Assembly (NCBI GenBank): GCA_037447655.1
Contig: JBBHKE010001973.1
Span: 64,001 to 115,000, forward strand
Length of the DNA stretch: 51,000 bases
Direction: 5' to 3'
Source of the DNA: Zygnema cylindricum
Taxonomy: Eukaryota; Streptophyta; Zygnematophyceae; Zygnematales; Zygnemataceae
The position numbers and the translations under genes are program-made. This document shows, piece by piece, positions 30,579 to 41,823 of the stretch. Each line of letters opens with the position of its first letter. The first letter of the stretch is position 1. The notes beneath the pieces were generated by a model. That model had not been told where the DNA came from and did no database searches. It was given only the letters and a program-made list of their open reading frames with translations.

Positions 30579-31688
30579 TGTTGAAAACTGATATTTTGTA
30601 TTCTACCTTTTTTTAGTGTTGCAGTTGTCATACTTATCATAGTCACACGGAATTGACAGGAAGCCATGGTTGCCTTAGACCAATGAGAAGATATACAGAA
30701 GACAAAGCTCCTGCAAAAGTTATGTTGACACAGACATGATTTGATCTTGTAACCTCTAGACGAGGGCCTTACACAATATGCGTCCACCTTATTCGTTACG
30801 TCTTGATAAATCGATACATATTTTATGTTTGATATTTATTTAAAGATGGCATGGCGACATATTCATTTTAGCGACTTACAGAATGAAACGAAACATGGAA
30901 CGTGTGGTACCACACGAAATGCACTACCGCACGAAATAAATGAAACAAACATTTGATTTCGAACGAAATTAAATGTCGCCATCGACGGCTCGCGAAGCAA
31001 GAAGAAAATTTAAGCGGTCAACACGGAATGTTGACCGTCAAAATTCAGCGGTCAACACGGAAATTTGACCGGTGAAATTTAACGGTCAACATTTATTCAG
31101 CGCTCCGTCAAATCAAACGGCAGAAATTGATCACCGTGAAAAGAACGGACGGCACGTGTGAGTGTCGGTATGCCGAAACGACTATCTGGGAGAAGTTCGG
31201 CGAAATGGGATGAAATGACACTTGGCATCATCCTATAGGATGCCGGAAGAGAAAAGGGACAGAATGCCATTGACCTATTTTGCCACGTGGCAGATTGAAA
31301 TGGTGCTGAATATATCCGTACATAAAATACGGCGGCTGCTGTACTTTATATGTACAATAATTAGGGTACTTCACTTTGATTGGTTTAGAGTAGCTATTAG
31401 GAGTTTTCAGGACTTAGACAAAATTTGGAAAAGTCCTCTCTCCTAGAGGCCATCTATACAAATATGTTGTCTTTGAACAGCCATAACTTAATGCTCAGGT
31501 GAGCAAATTCAGTTATTCTTTTTGCAGCTGACTCAGAGGAGTCCAAGCTACACAGGGTTTTATTCAGTCAGAATTTTTGCGTCCCAAGGTGGGTCTTATT
31601 CATTGTGAAAGTCAAAAGTGCATATACCATCCTAGAGGCTTCACATAAGTTGGACATTCTGTGTACCAATGGAGGTCACATAATTACA
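30579..31688 (+). repeat. Copia A copy 2, 5' LTR
   Basis: Begins TGTTGAAAAC and ends AATTACA, 1110 bp, matching 36062-37171. It carries the palindrome-like ggaagccatggttgcc, an antisense tRNA-like block (about 30725-30812) and a W-box cluster (31016-31089). Confidence 0.9.
31016..31089 (+). promoter_or_regulatory. Cluster of five W-boxes in the copia A LTR
   Basis: GGTCAA or its complement TTGACC occurs at 31016, 31031, 31050, 31065 and 31084, in alternating orientation within 74 bp. W-boxes are the binding site of plant WRKY factors, which act in stress and defence. The 3' LTR keeps four (36499, 36514, 36533, 36567). Confidence 0.55.
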
Positions 31689-31689
31689 A

Positions 31690-31703
31690 GTTATGGGCCC
31701 ACC
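31690..31703 (+). promoter_or_regulatory. Copia A copy 2 primer-binding site
   Basis: GTTATGGGCCCACC one base after the LTR is complementary to 14 nt of the plant initiator tRNA-Met anticodon arm. The ATG inside it (31693) opens the gag frame M-G-P-P-S-R. Confidence 0.8.
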
Positions 31704-32808
31704 CTCTAGGGTGCCCATTTTTAATGGAACAGGGTTCATTAATTGGGAAACCATGATGAGGGGTGGATTGTTTGAAAAACGACTATGGGGAATTGTAAGT
31801 GGCCGTGTGCGTCAGCCATCCGCTTAATTGGGAGTTCCACCAGGGTTTGGAGGATCTCGGTTCACTAGAGGATCTGCAGGGGCAGAAGGGTTGGAGGATG
31901 TTGCAAAAAGCACTATGTTAGACAAAGGAAAGGATAAAATCACACAGATGGCTAGTGGATCGGCTCTAGTAGCCCCTGTTTAAAAAACAGAGGCGAATGA
32001 TACTGAAATCTGGGATTTCAACAATACCGTGACGACTCATTTTATTTTCGGGCATCTCACTCAAGGAGTGGCTACACCTCATCTTCATGTGGAGAGGGCA
32101 GACAAGTTGTGGGAAGCTCTTGTCGACATTTACAAGAGCAGGACGATTTAGCAGCAGAAGCTGGCAGATCAGAAGGTACAGGCATATGTGTACAAAGGGG
32201 GAAAGACGTTAGATTTCTGTAATGATTTGGTTAGGTTATTCATGGAGTTAGAAAGTACAAGGAAAAGGGAGACCGAAAAAGAGAAGGTGAACACTTTGCT
32301 AATGAAACTCCTAGATGAGTATGAGAACATTGTTAACAGGGTCCAGGATTTGTCACATCATCTTTAAATCTTGAATTTTGTTGCGGGGATGATTTTGATT
32401 CGCGAAAGCACAATTGAGATTCGTAAGGGAGGAAAGGGTGTTCAAGCATTGGCTACTGGTACTGACTGGCGAGATAAGGATTCCAAGAAACCTTATGGGA
32501 ACTTTGGTGGAGGAGGAAGAGGAAACCATGACGGATCTGGACAAAGGGCTCCGAATGGGCTTTTCCATTTTTGTAAGAAGCTGAGACACTACATGGCGGA
32601 GTGCACTAAGTTGACGGAGTTGAGATTGAAGGAACAATCGATTGGAAAACCAGCCGGATGGAAAAAAAAGGCGTTCGTTGCGACACAAGTTGTGGAAGAG
32701 GATGCCGATGATGACGATGGAGAACTTCTCCTCAATGAGAAGTTGGAGGTGAAAGGTGAGCCGGAGATTTCAAGAAGGCAAAGGTATGCTTTTGGTGGAG
32801 TGAAATAA
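31693..32808 (+). pseudogene. Copia A copy 2 gag
   Basis: Starts at the ATG inside the primer-binding site with MGPPSRVPIFNGTG and continues with the UBN2-type Gag region (WDFNNTV-like block near 32010, ADKLWEALVDIYKS near 32100). A nucleocapsid region at 32371-32808 has the knuckle in damaged form: the first Cys is Phe (FHFC) and the conserved Gly is Arg, leaving H-x4-C. Stops occur at about 31828, 31981, 32148, 32364 and 32806. It is non-functional. Confidence 0.8.
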
Positions 32809-35800
32809 GCTCCTGAAGAAGGATGGATCATTGATTCAGAAGCCTCTATGCATATATGTAGAGAAAAACCATTGTTTACCAAAATGAGAAACATCCCTAC
32901 TGTAGAGATAGAGTATTGGGATGGGAGAATAGTGACCACTAATTTAGTAGGATCTGTGGATCTAAGAGTCTTAGTTGATGGAAAGACATCGATAGTCACT
33001 TTCTCCGATGTTCTTTTTATTCCGAAGTTGAACAAAAATCTTATCTCTACGTCGGTCTTAGATGGTAAGGGCTTTGAGACTAGTACTAAGAAAGGAGTCT
33101 TTGTTGCTAGCTATGAGAATGAAGTGTACTTCACAACTGAAATCGGTAGCCAAGGAATGTTTAGGCTAAATTTGAGTAATACAAAGACGGGAGTTTACTA
33201 TGCTAGTGTAAGTGATTTGATGATGTGGCATAAAAGATTGGGACATGTGCATCTAGATAGATTAAAAAAAATGAAGAAAATGGGTGTAGTTGAGGGCATA
33301 CATTTTGGAGACGATGAGACTTTGGATGATTGTAGTGGGTGTGCTCAAGGAAAAGCTCACAGATTGCCTTTTCCAAAAGTCGCAACATATAAGGGTGAAA
33401 AGGTGTTAGATTTGGTTCATACTGGCATATGGGGACCAGGCAAAGTGCCATCAGTTGGAGGGAAAAGATTTATGCTTACTGTCACGGATGATTGGTCTAT
33501 ATACTCTAGAGTATATTTCTTGAAAAGAAAATCTGAGGCTTTCGCTTATTTCAAGGAGTATAAAGCATGGAGTGAAAAGCTCCATGAGACACCTATAAAG
33601 AGAGTGAGGAGTGATAATGGGAGAGAATTCACTTCTAATGAGTTTGAGGATTATTTGAAAGAGGAAGGGATTCAACACAAGTAGTCTGTCCCAAAAAATC
33701 AAGAACAAAACGGTGTAGCCGAGAGATTAAATTGGACTTTAAGTGATAGTGCCCGTAGTATGTTAAAAGATAAAAAGATAAGGAAAAGTTTTTGGGCAAA
33801 GCTATGAATTGTGCTAACTATCTCAAAAATAGAGTCCTTACCTCGGCTATAAAAGGCCAAACACTTTATGAAAGATGGACCGGAAGAAAACCTAATATTT
33901 CACAATTAAAGGTATTTGGAAGTCAAGTGTTTAGTCTAAACATAGAAAAATCTGATTGGAAGTTAGATGCTAGAGGAAAGTCGGGATACTTACTTGGGTA
34001 TGATGAAAATGTTAACGGATATAGAGTTTATGATCTCGAAAGAGAAGGCAGAATTCTAGTAAAACACTTGGTAGTTATTGATGAGGGAAAGTCCATAGAT
34101 CCCTTTAAGTACACCAAATCGGTGAGAATTAGAATTCAATCCGAAAATAAGGTAGATTCAGATTCTTCTAATCGAACTCCATTTCAGCCTGACCTTGCAA
34201 AGAAAGAGGAAAAATTGACCGAGAGTGACTCTCTTCGGAATCACAACATCCGGTTCAAACCGAGGAAGAAAACAAGGAAAGACCAGAAATGGATGATGAA
34301 TGTACGGAGATGGACTCCACGGATAGGGGAGAAGGTGAAGTTGTTCGGAGAAACCCAAGATTACCCTCTATCCTAGCATCGGAGTTTGAAGAAGGAAGGA
34401 GAAGCAGTAAAAGAATTCAAGAGAGACAAGTGAACAACAAGGTAACTAAGCTGTCACATTTGAACGAACCCCAGACTCACACGAAACCAGTTAATAGTGC
34501 GGAAGGAGATAGATGGGTGACAACTATTAATGATGAGATGGCTTCCATTATGGAAGTAAACACATGGGAGTTGGTGGATTGTCCTTTAGATAGAAAGCCG
34601 ATAGGATGCAAGTGGGTATTTAGGTTAAAGCTCAATCCAGATAACACTATCGAGCAATACAAGGCTAGATTAGTGGCAAAGGGGTTCACACAGAAGGAGG
34701 GGATCGATTATGAGGAGACTTTTGCTCCGGTTGTTAGATTCCTTTCCGTCCGGATTCTACTTAGTCTCGCGGCAACGAAAGACATGGAAGTGAACCAGAT
34801 GGACATGAAAATCGCTTTCCTACACGGAGAATTGAAAGAAGAGATCTTCTTGCGAGAACCGGAAGGATTTGTGGAGAAAGGAGAGGAAAGAAAGGTGTGC
34901 AGATTGATAAAGTCCCTTTATGGACTAAAGGAAGCTCAACGCCAATGGAACAACAACATGAACGAGTTTTTGACGATTTTGGGATATAATCAAATCAGTT
35001 AGGATCATTCTATCTACTTATTTGAGGACGAGGAAGGTATAATTTTCATTCCCATATATGTTGATGATTTGTTTGTTTTGAGTAAATCAATGGAGAAAAT
35101 AAATAGATTGAAAATGGATCTAAAAGGTAGATTTGAAAAAAAAAAATTGGGAGAGGCAAAGTACATCTTGGGAATTCAAATGGAGAGAGATAGAGAAAAC
35201 AAAACAATTAGACCAACTCAAAAGGAAGCAATTGGGAATATGCTTGAAAAATTCCAAATGGAAAAACCAAACAGTTGTACTACTCCAATGGACTTAAAAA
35301 AGGGAAACGAGGGGAGCTCAAAAGAGGGAATCTTGATCTTGGATAATGAGCTAGGACCTGAGGAAAGCAAGTTCATGCAAACTATTCCGTACAGACAGGT
35401 TGTCGGTAGTTTGATTTACTTTATGAACTGTACTCGTCCTAATATAGCTGCAGCTGTGGGAGTATTAAGTAGGAGACTGAATGATCCTAGGAAGAAAGAT
35501 TGGGAAGCGACCAAAAGAGTCATGCGGTATTTGGTAGGAACAAGAGATTTGTGGTTTCTTGTTGAGGATAACACTGACATCAATACTTGGAGTGATGCCA
35601 GTTATGGGGATGCTCCGATGAGGAGTTGTACTTCTAGGTATGTGTTGTATGTTGGGAATGGGGCTTGTTGATGGAGCAGTAAGCAACAAAAGGTGATTGC
35701 TCGGTCAACCATGGAGGCTGAGTATATGGCCTCTTGTTCTCTTGTGAAAGAATTAATGTGGGTAAAATCTTTGCTTCAAGAATTGGGATATATGAAGAGC

Positions 35801-36049
35801 GGAGTGCAAAAAGTATTTTGTGACAATCAAGATGCGATTGCAATTGCAGCAAACCCTAAGCATCACTTTAAAGCAAAGCATATGGGTATTTGTTTGAGCT
35901 TTGTTAGAGAGAAGTTTGAGAATAAAATAATTAGTTTGGAATACAGAGCGGATTGAGAGATGGTAGCAAATATGATGACTAAGCCGGTTTATTCTCCCAA
36001 TTAAAATTTTGTAGGGAGAAGTGTGGACTAAAAGAAAAGATAGACTAGA
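32809..36049 (+). pseudogene. Copia A copy 2 pol (protease, integrase, RT, RNase H)
   Basis: Protease appears as WIIDSEAS near 32824, where Gly of the DSG triad is Glu. Integrase lies at 33200-33980: the zinc-binding part is intact, the first catalytic Asp is Gly (HTGIWGP), the second is present (VRSDNG), and Glu lies in QNGVAERLN. RT at 34560-35150 keeps YVDD near 35058. RNase H follows with TWSDASYGD and AIAIA. Stops or frame changes near 33682, 33790, 34350, 35000, 35669 and 35954 break it into pieces. The sequence is closest to copy 3. Confidence 0.88.
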
Positions 36050-36061
36050 AAATAAGGGGAG

Positions 36062-37171
36062 TGTTGAAAAGTAATATTTTGTATTCTACCTTTTTTGAGT
36101 TTTGCAATTCTCATACTTGTCGTAATCACTGAAAATCGAGAGGCAGCCATGGCTGCCTTAGACATATGAGAAGATATATAGAAGACAAAGCTCCTGCAAA
36201 AGTTATAATGACACAGACATGATTTGATCCTGTAACCTCTAGACGAGGGCCTTACGGAATATGCGTCCACCTTATCCATTACGTCTTGATGAATCGATAC
36301 ATATTTTATGTTTGATATTTATTTAAATATGGCATGGCGACATATTCATTTTAGCGACTTACAGAATGAAACGAAACATGGAACGTGTGGTACCGCACGA
36401 AATGAAGTACCGCACGAAATAAATGAAACAGACATTTGATTTCGAACAAAATTAAATGTCGGGATCGACGGCTCGCGAAGCAAGAAGAAAATTTAAGCGG
36501 TCAACACGGAATGTTGACCGTCGAAATTCAGCGGTCAACACGGAAATTTTACCGGTGATATTTAAAGGTCAACATTTATTCGGCGCTCCGTCAAATCGAA
36601 CGGCTGAAATTGATCACCGTGAAAAAAAAGGACGGCACATGTGAGTGTCGGTATGCCGAAACCACTATCTAGGAGAAGTTCGGCGAAATGGGAGGAAATG
36701 ACACTTGGCATCATCCTATAGGATGCCGGAAGAGAAAAGGGACAGAATGCCATTGACCTATTTTGCCACGTGGCAGATTGAAATGGTGCTGAATATATCC
36801 GTACATAAAATACGGCGGCTGCTGTACTTTATATGTACAATAATTAGGGTACTTCACTTTGATTGGTTTAGAGTAGCTATTAGGAGTTTTCAGGACTTAG
36901 ACAAAATTTGGAAAAGTCCTCTCTCCTAGAGGCCATCAATACAAATATGTTGTCTTTGAACAGCCATAACTTAATGCTCAGGTGAGCAAATTCAGTGATT
37001 CTTTTTGCAGCGGACTCAGGGGAGTCCAGGCTACACAGAATTGTTGTCAGTCGGTGTTTTTGCGTCCCAGGGTGTGACTTATTCATTCTCAAAATCAAAA
37101 GTGCATATATTATCCTAGAGGCTACACATAAGCTAGACATTCTGTGTACCAATGAAGGTCACAGAATTACA
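36062..37171 (+). repeat. Copia A copy 2, 3' LTR
   Basis: 1110 bp, preceded by the purine tract aataagggga and g at 36051-36061. It contains the perfect palindrome aggcagccatggctgcct, the antisense tRNA-like block at about 36208-36292, and four W-boxes. Confidence 0.9.
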
Positions 37172-37771
37172 CTAGCGGATAGAGTACGTATTTCATTTAC
37201 TAAAATTTATGACCTTAGGGTAAAAGTTAACGCATTCCTTTGATGTTTTTGAAATAGTCATAGTGTCCGTCGATCTCATAAAGATTTGGATGACACTGAC
37301 GGCGACTGTGCATTGTCACACTTGGCTCTGCTCGTGCGTTGCCAAAGATAACTTCGTTTCGTCAGAATGTTTGAGCAAAATATCTAAATGAAGACAATCC
37401 GAGCTCAGAACCTAAAATGTTAAACTGTTGATTTTACGCACATACTAGGTTCGTTACAAGTTTCACAAACATTAAAGTACTGTAGTGAAGTATGGAAGTA
37501 GAATACGGACGTAGAGTACGGGAAAAAAATACGTAAATTGCTATAACGTACTATGGAATGCTAAAAGCGGTGCCACGAACAGTTACAGTGGGCGGTACAC
37601 TGAAATACGACATTTAAATACGGTAGTGGAGAACTACAATGAAATTGTAATAGTAGTAAAAAACTGTGGAGCGGCTACAGTATTAAAAAACAGTGGAGCG
37701 GCTACACTAGTATAAAACTGTAGAACGTTAATAGTGGAACGAAACTGTGAAACGTTAATAGTGGTTTAAAA
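37172..37771. repeat. Unique flank with short degenerate repeats
   Basis: No gene. From about 37660 to 37765 a unit of roughly 30 bp recurs with variation (ctgtggagcggctaca, ctgtagaacgttaatagtgg, ctgtgaaacgttaatagtgg). Related units occur in the same orientation at 46500-46580 on the far side of the inverted repeat. Confidence 0.5.
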
Positions 37772-39019
37772 GGGAATAGATTATGGTAGTGACTGTTTTG
37801 GTTGCGCACAGTCACTTACGTCATTTTATCAAAAATTGTACGTTTGAAGTACAGATTGGTACAAGTAAAGTACCGTTGAGTCTTAATTTAACGGTCAATT
37901 GGTTGGACAGCTTTGACTTTCAAAATATTGTTTCAACAACTTAAACTTTTTCCGCGCTTGCAAACATCGACCGTCATAATAAAATTAGCAATTCACACGG
38001 CAGGCGAATGTTTACGGTAACAAAATTGCGGCAACCACATGTAAATAAAAGTGTTGCAGACATTCACTTTTTGTCATTACGTGAACTCCACGGTGAGGGC
38101 ACATTGGATATCAACTTAGGGTGGCGTTCCATCAGGAAATAATGTAATCTTACGAACAACATTACATAATGCTACACTTTGAACGTTGTTTTCTCGCGCA
38201 GAGTATGTAATCCACGTGCTCCGAAATGAGTGGTACCACGTAAGATAAGATCGTATATTGAAAACCATCGAATATTTTATGCACCGACCAACTTCAACTC
38301 GAAATCGTCATTTGCATACCATGTACCTGCGGACCAAGGCATCGTACCACACACATTTTGTACTAATTGCAAACGCTTGTCAGATGCCAACGCATTATTT
38401 CAACGGTTGTCAAATGCCAGCTCATTATTTTTAGGGCTTCTTTTTTTTCGCGTGACGAATGAACCCTTCCACAAATAGTGTGATGAATGGCCGATAACAA
38501 AAATAGCTCGACGAAAGCTCGTTACGAGATACTTTCGTGATTTCCGTTGAATTTTTGAATGCATATATCATGTGCCAAATTTTCGATTTCCATTGGTTTG
38601 CCGTCGTGACACGTACATTCATTATCCAACGTGTCGCGGCTCAATTTTTTATGTAAATGGTGATGTACCTCCTCGGGGTACATCACCATTTACAAAAACT
38701 TTCGAAGCGAATGCTTCGCGAAAAAACATCTTACGGTTATTGTTACCTCCCAGACCTTTGAAGAATATTGGCAAGATTCTCTGTAATGTTGTTCGCGTAT
38801 AAAAACAAAATAAGAGATACGTCGTAGTACAGATATGTCCGGATTTTTGTAAACGACCTCACTTTTCGTTTGATGGAACGCCACCCTTAGCCGTAAAATT
38901 GAAATTTAGTCGTATAAGCGTTAAATTTAATTTAGACGCAAATTGAAACGAAACTTCTTTAAACTGAAGTACAATACTTTAAGTCTTGTACGAAAATATT
39001 AAAACGCACGAAATGAAAT
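37772..39019 (+). repeat. Left arm of a long inverted repeat
   Basis: Excluding the MITE, about 480 bp here are the reverse complement of the right arm (39656-39885 joined to 46165-46415). Examples are tggttggacagctttgac opposite gtcaaagctgtccaatca, and gtcgtataagcgtta opposite taacgcttatacgac. The arms could be the terminal repeats of an old DNA transposon or an inverted duplication. Confidence 0.8.
38119..38886. mobile_element. MITE with 16-bp TIRs and TTA target duplication (PIF/Harbinger type)
   Basis: 768 bp bounded by gggtggcgttccatca and its exact reverse complement, flanked by TTA (38116-38118 and 38887-38889). A 3-bp TTA duplication with G-rich termini is typical of Tourist-like MITEs. 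The uninterrupted right arm of the inverted repeat shows the empty site. It has no transposase. A perfect 18-bp hairpin (38652-38669 with 38677-38694) and a second hairpin (38703-38718) lie inside. Confidence 0.85.
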
Positions 39020-39655
39020 TTCGCTGTCAATGTAAGAATGTTGATTTGTAGATAGTGTACAAGAGGCAACAATACACCACAACCCGTCACAGTGCACAGC
39101 AGAAAACACCAACGATCTTCTCGTAGCAACAGTAAGAGCACACAGAACTCACAGACAAGGTTGCGCTTTATTACTTGAAAGAGAGTACAAGGTTGCGCTG
39201 GCTGTGTAGGTCTACTTAAGGTGTCATTCACTAGGTCTTACTTTACTATTTAAACTAACTAATTGCTAGTCAACTTAGTACTATACAGCTGTACACGTGG
39301 ACCGAGATCTATCCAAAATTTCCTTCTAGAATTATACAGCTCAATCTACATTCTGCGGCGTTGCTATGCTGCGCTTCTGCTGCGCTACTAAGTTGCTACG
39401 CCGCTAAGTTGCTATGCTACTATGCTGCTATGCTGCGCTTGTCTGGAATCGCAGCTGCGATGCTCTGGAATCACAACTGCGCTGCTCTGAAATCGCAACT
39501 ATAACAGCCTAGCCCTAGCCACTAACTACCCATTTCTGTAACCTTGTTACAAATAGTGTGGCTCGATTTCGTCGCGCGTGACAAAGCGCATTTTTTTCAA
39601 TTAATTTCAATTGATATTTTTATGCCGGTTTGTTTTATTATAGTGTACAAACTTT
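39020..39655. other. Central segment between the inverted-repeat arms
   Basis: No gene. It contains a tgctatgctgcgct-rich part (39355-39500) resembling the composition of copia C LTR DNA near 23950-24110, and it ends ttgttaca. It could be a solo LTR of a related copia element, but I find neither a convincing boundary pair nor a target duplication. Confidence 0.4.
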
Positions 39656-39885
39656 ATTTCGTTTCGTGCATTTTAATATTTTCGTACAAGACTTACAGTA
39701 CTGTATTTAAGTTTAAAGAGGTTTTGTTTCAATTTGCGTCTAAATTCAATGTAACGCTTATACGACTAAACTTCAATTTTGTGGCGAAGTTAATATCCAA
39801 CGTGCTCTCACCGTGGAGTTCACGTAACGACAAAAAGTGATTGTCTGCAACACTTTTATTTACATGTGGTTGCCGCAGTTTTGTT

Positions 39886-40831
39886 TGTTGAAAAAATAGG
39901 TATTTTGTAGTCTCTCTTGTGACCTTACTGCAGCCCTCATACTTGTCGTAGTCACTGAGGACTTGAAAGCAGCCATGGCTGCCTCTAGCAACTAAAGAGA
40001 CAGGCAAATCACTAGTATTGTTTTTGTAAATAGGCTGTCAGCTGTGGGAATTGATCCAAGGATCATTGGATGACACTTTACGGAATAGCAATGTGCCTTA
40101 TCCAATAGATCTTGGGGAATGATACACGTACATGATGCGATATTTATTTAAAGATGTACGGCGCCGGATATTCTTTTTTTTAAACAAATTACGCGATATA
40201 CCGGTTCGCACGAAATCGGACCGCACGAAATATCCAAATCGACATGTAATTTTTACGGACGAAATCAAATGTTCGTATCTGATCGAATGGCTCACAGTGG
40301 AGCCAGAATGCCGGAATAGAAGTTTGGCCGTTTGCAGACCAGATGTCGGCAGATGACACGTGGCAACATATGGTTGGACAGCGGATATTACGGAAGGAGC
40401 AACTACGGCTACGGAACTGACACGCGTCAGCGGACCTGCCATGCCGTACTATGGCCGTACAAAAAGTACAGCGGTACCTGTACCTTCTTATACTTTACAG
40501 TCATATGATTGGTCTAGTACCTTAGTAATAGGTTTAGAGAGGTTGCTTAGGACTTAGAATATTTTTTGGTTTTTCAGCCTCTCTCCCAGAATGCACCTGT
40601 ATTTATGGACCAACTTTGGTCAGCCATAACTTAATGCTCAGGTGAGCAAATTCAGTGATTCTTTTTGCTGCGGACTCACAGAAGTCCACGCTACACACGG
40701 GTGTATTCGGTGAGAGTTTTTGCGTGCCAGGGTGGCATTTATTCATTGCAAACATCAAAATTGCAAATATTATCCTAGAGGCTTCATATAAGCTGGACAT
40801 TCTGTGGACCAATGGAGGTCACAGAGTTTCA
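39886..40831 (+). repeat. Copia A copy 3, 5' LTR
   Basis: 946 bp, from TGTTGAAAAAAT to GAGTTTCA. It includes an antisense tRNA-like block at about 40040-40116. Confidence 0.92.
40041..40116 (-). other. tRNA-like module in the LTR (antisense)
   Basis: Read on the minus strand, attggataaggcac resembles the D-arm/A-box of a tRNA-Arg-like gene, and ggatcaattcc resembles the T-arm B-box (ggttcgannc). The spacing is tRNA-like. The block recurs at about 45362-45442, and in a more diverged form in copy 2 (30725-30812, 36208-36292). No good acceptor stem pairs, so it is not a functional tRNA gene. Confidence 0.45.
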
Positions 40832-40836
40832 AGTTA

Positions 40837-41823
40837 TGGGCCCACCCTCTAGGGTGTTTATTTTTAATGGAACAGGGTTCATTTATTAGGAAACCATGAT
40901 AAGGGGTGCACTAGTTGAAAAACGGCTATGGGGCATTGTGAGTGGTCGTGTGCGTCGGCCATCCGCAAAATTGAGAGTTCCACCAGGGTTTGGAGGATCT
41001 CGGTTCACAAAAGGATCTGCGGGGGCAGAGGCGGAAAACGATGTTGGAAATAGCATCGTGTCTGACATATGGAACGAGAAGGGGAAGGAGAAACTTACAC
41101 TGATGCCTACTGGATCGGTTTTGGCAGCAGGTGTTCAGAAAACCGAGGCTAATGATATCGAAATCTGGAATTTCAACAATACCGTGGCGATTTATTTTGT
41201 TCTAGGGCATCTCACCGAGGTAGTGGTTACACTTGATCTTCATGAGGACAGGGCAGACGAGTTGTGGGAGGCACTTGTCAACATTTACAAGAGTGGTATG
41301 ATTCAGCAACAGAAGCTGGCAGATTAGAAGGTACAGGCTTATAGGTACAAAGGGGGAAAGATGATAGATTTTTGTAATGACTTGGCAGGGTTATTTATGG
41401 AGTTGGGGAGTGCAGGGAAAAGAGAGACCGAGAAAGAGAAGGTGAATACTTTGTTGATAAAACTCCCAGATGATTATGAAAACATTGTTAACAAGGTTTA
41501 GCATCGATAGATTTGGAACTCCGTTGTGGGAATGATTTTGGTTTCGGGAAAACACAATTGAGATTCGTAGACGAGGAAAGAGTGTTCAGGCATTGGCTGC
41601 TGGAACTAATTTGGGAGATAAGGATTCCAAGAAACCTTATGGAAACTTTGGTGGAGGGGGAAGAGGAAATCAATAGGAAGGATCGAGATCGAGGCCTCCG
41701 AAGGGGCTTTGTTACTTTTGTAAGAAGCCGGGACATTTCATGGCGGAGTGTACTAAACTGACAGAGTTGAGATTGAAAGAGGAATAGGTCGGAAAACCAG
41801 CCGCAAAGAAAAAGAAGGCATTT
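40837..41823 (+). pseudogene. Copia A copy 3 gag
   Basis: Begins M-G-P-P-S-R at the primer-binding site, with an early TAG at about 40889. The body at 40896-41327 is UBN2-like Gag (EIWNFNNTVAIYF, ADELWEALVNIYKS). The zinc knuckle near 41709-41750 is complete here: C-Y-F-C-x4-H-x4-C. Stops at 41325, 41500, 41674 and 41785 and a frame change before 41824 break the gene. Confidence 0.8.

Larger units (their letters stand above)
30579..37171 (+). mobile_element. Ty1/copia element, family A, copy 2 (full length)
   Basis: Two LTRs of 1110 bp, a half-tRNA primer-binding site, gag, pol and a polypurine tract give a 6593-bp element. Flanks gtagc (30574-30578) and ctagc (37172-37176) are a 4-of-5 match to a target duplication. 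Coding regions carry many stops and at least three frame changes, so the element is dead. LTR-to-LTR similarity is uneven (see findings). Confidence 0.9.

Noticed and set aside
36705-36929. A 74-codon frame identical to one at 31222-31446
   Set aside because: Identity reflects the two LTRs of copia A copy 2, not a conserved gene.
39020-39655. A complete solo LTR between the inverted-repeat arms
   Set aside because: It has a TG-like start and a CA-like end but no matching target duplication, and I found no second copy in the window to fix the edges.
40041-40116. A functional tRNA gene in the copia A LTR
   Set aside because: A- and B-box-like segments exist but the acceptor stem does not pair, and the copies diverge at stem positions. 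I report it only as a tRNA-like module.
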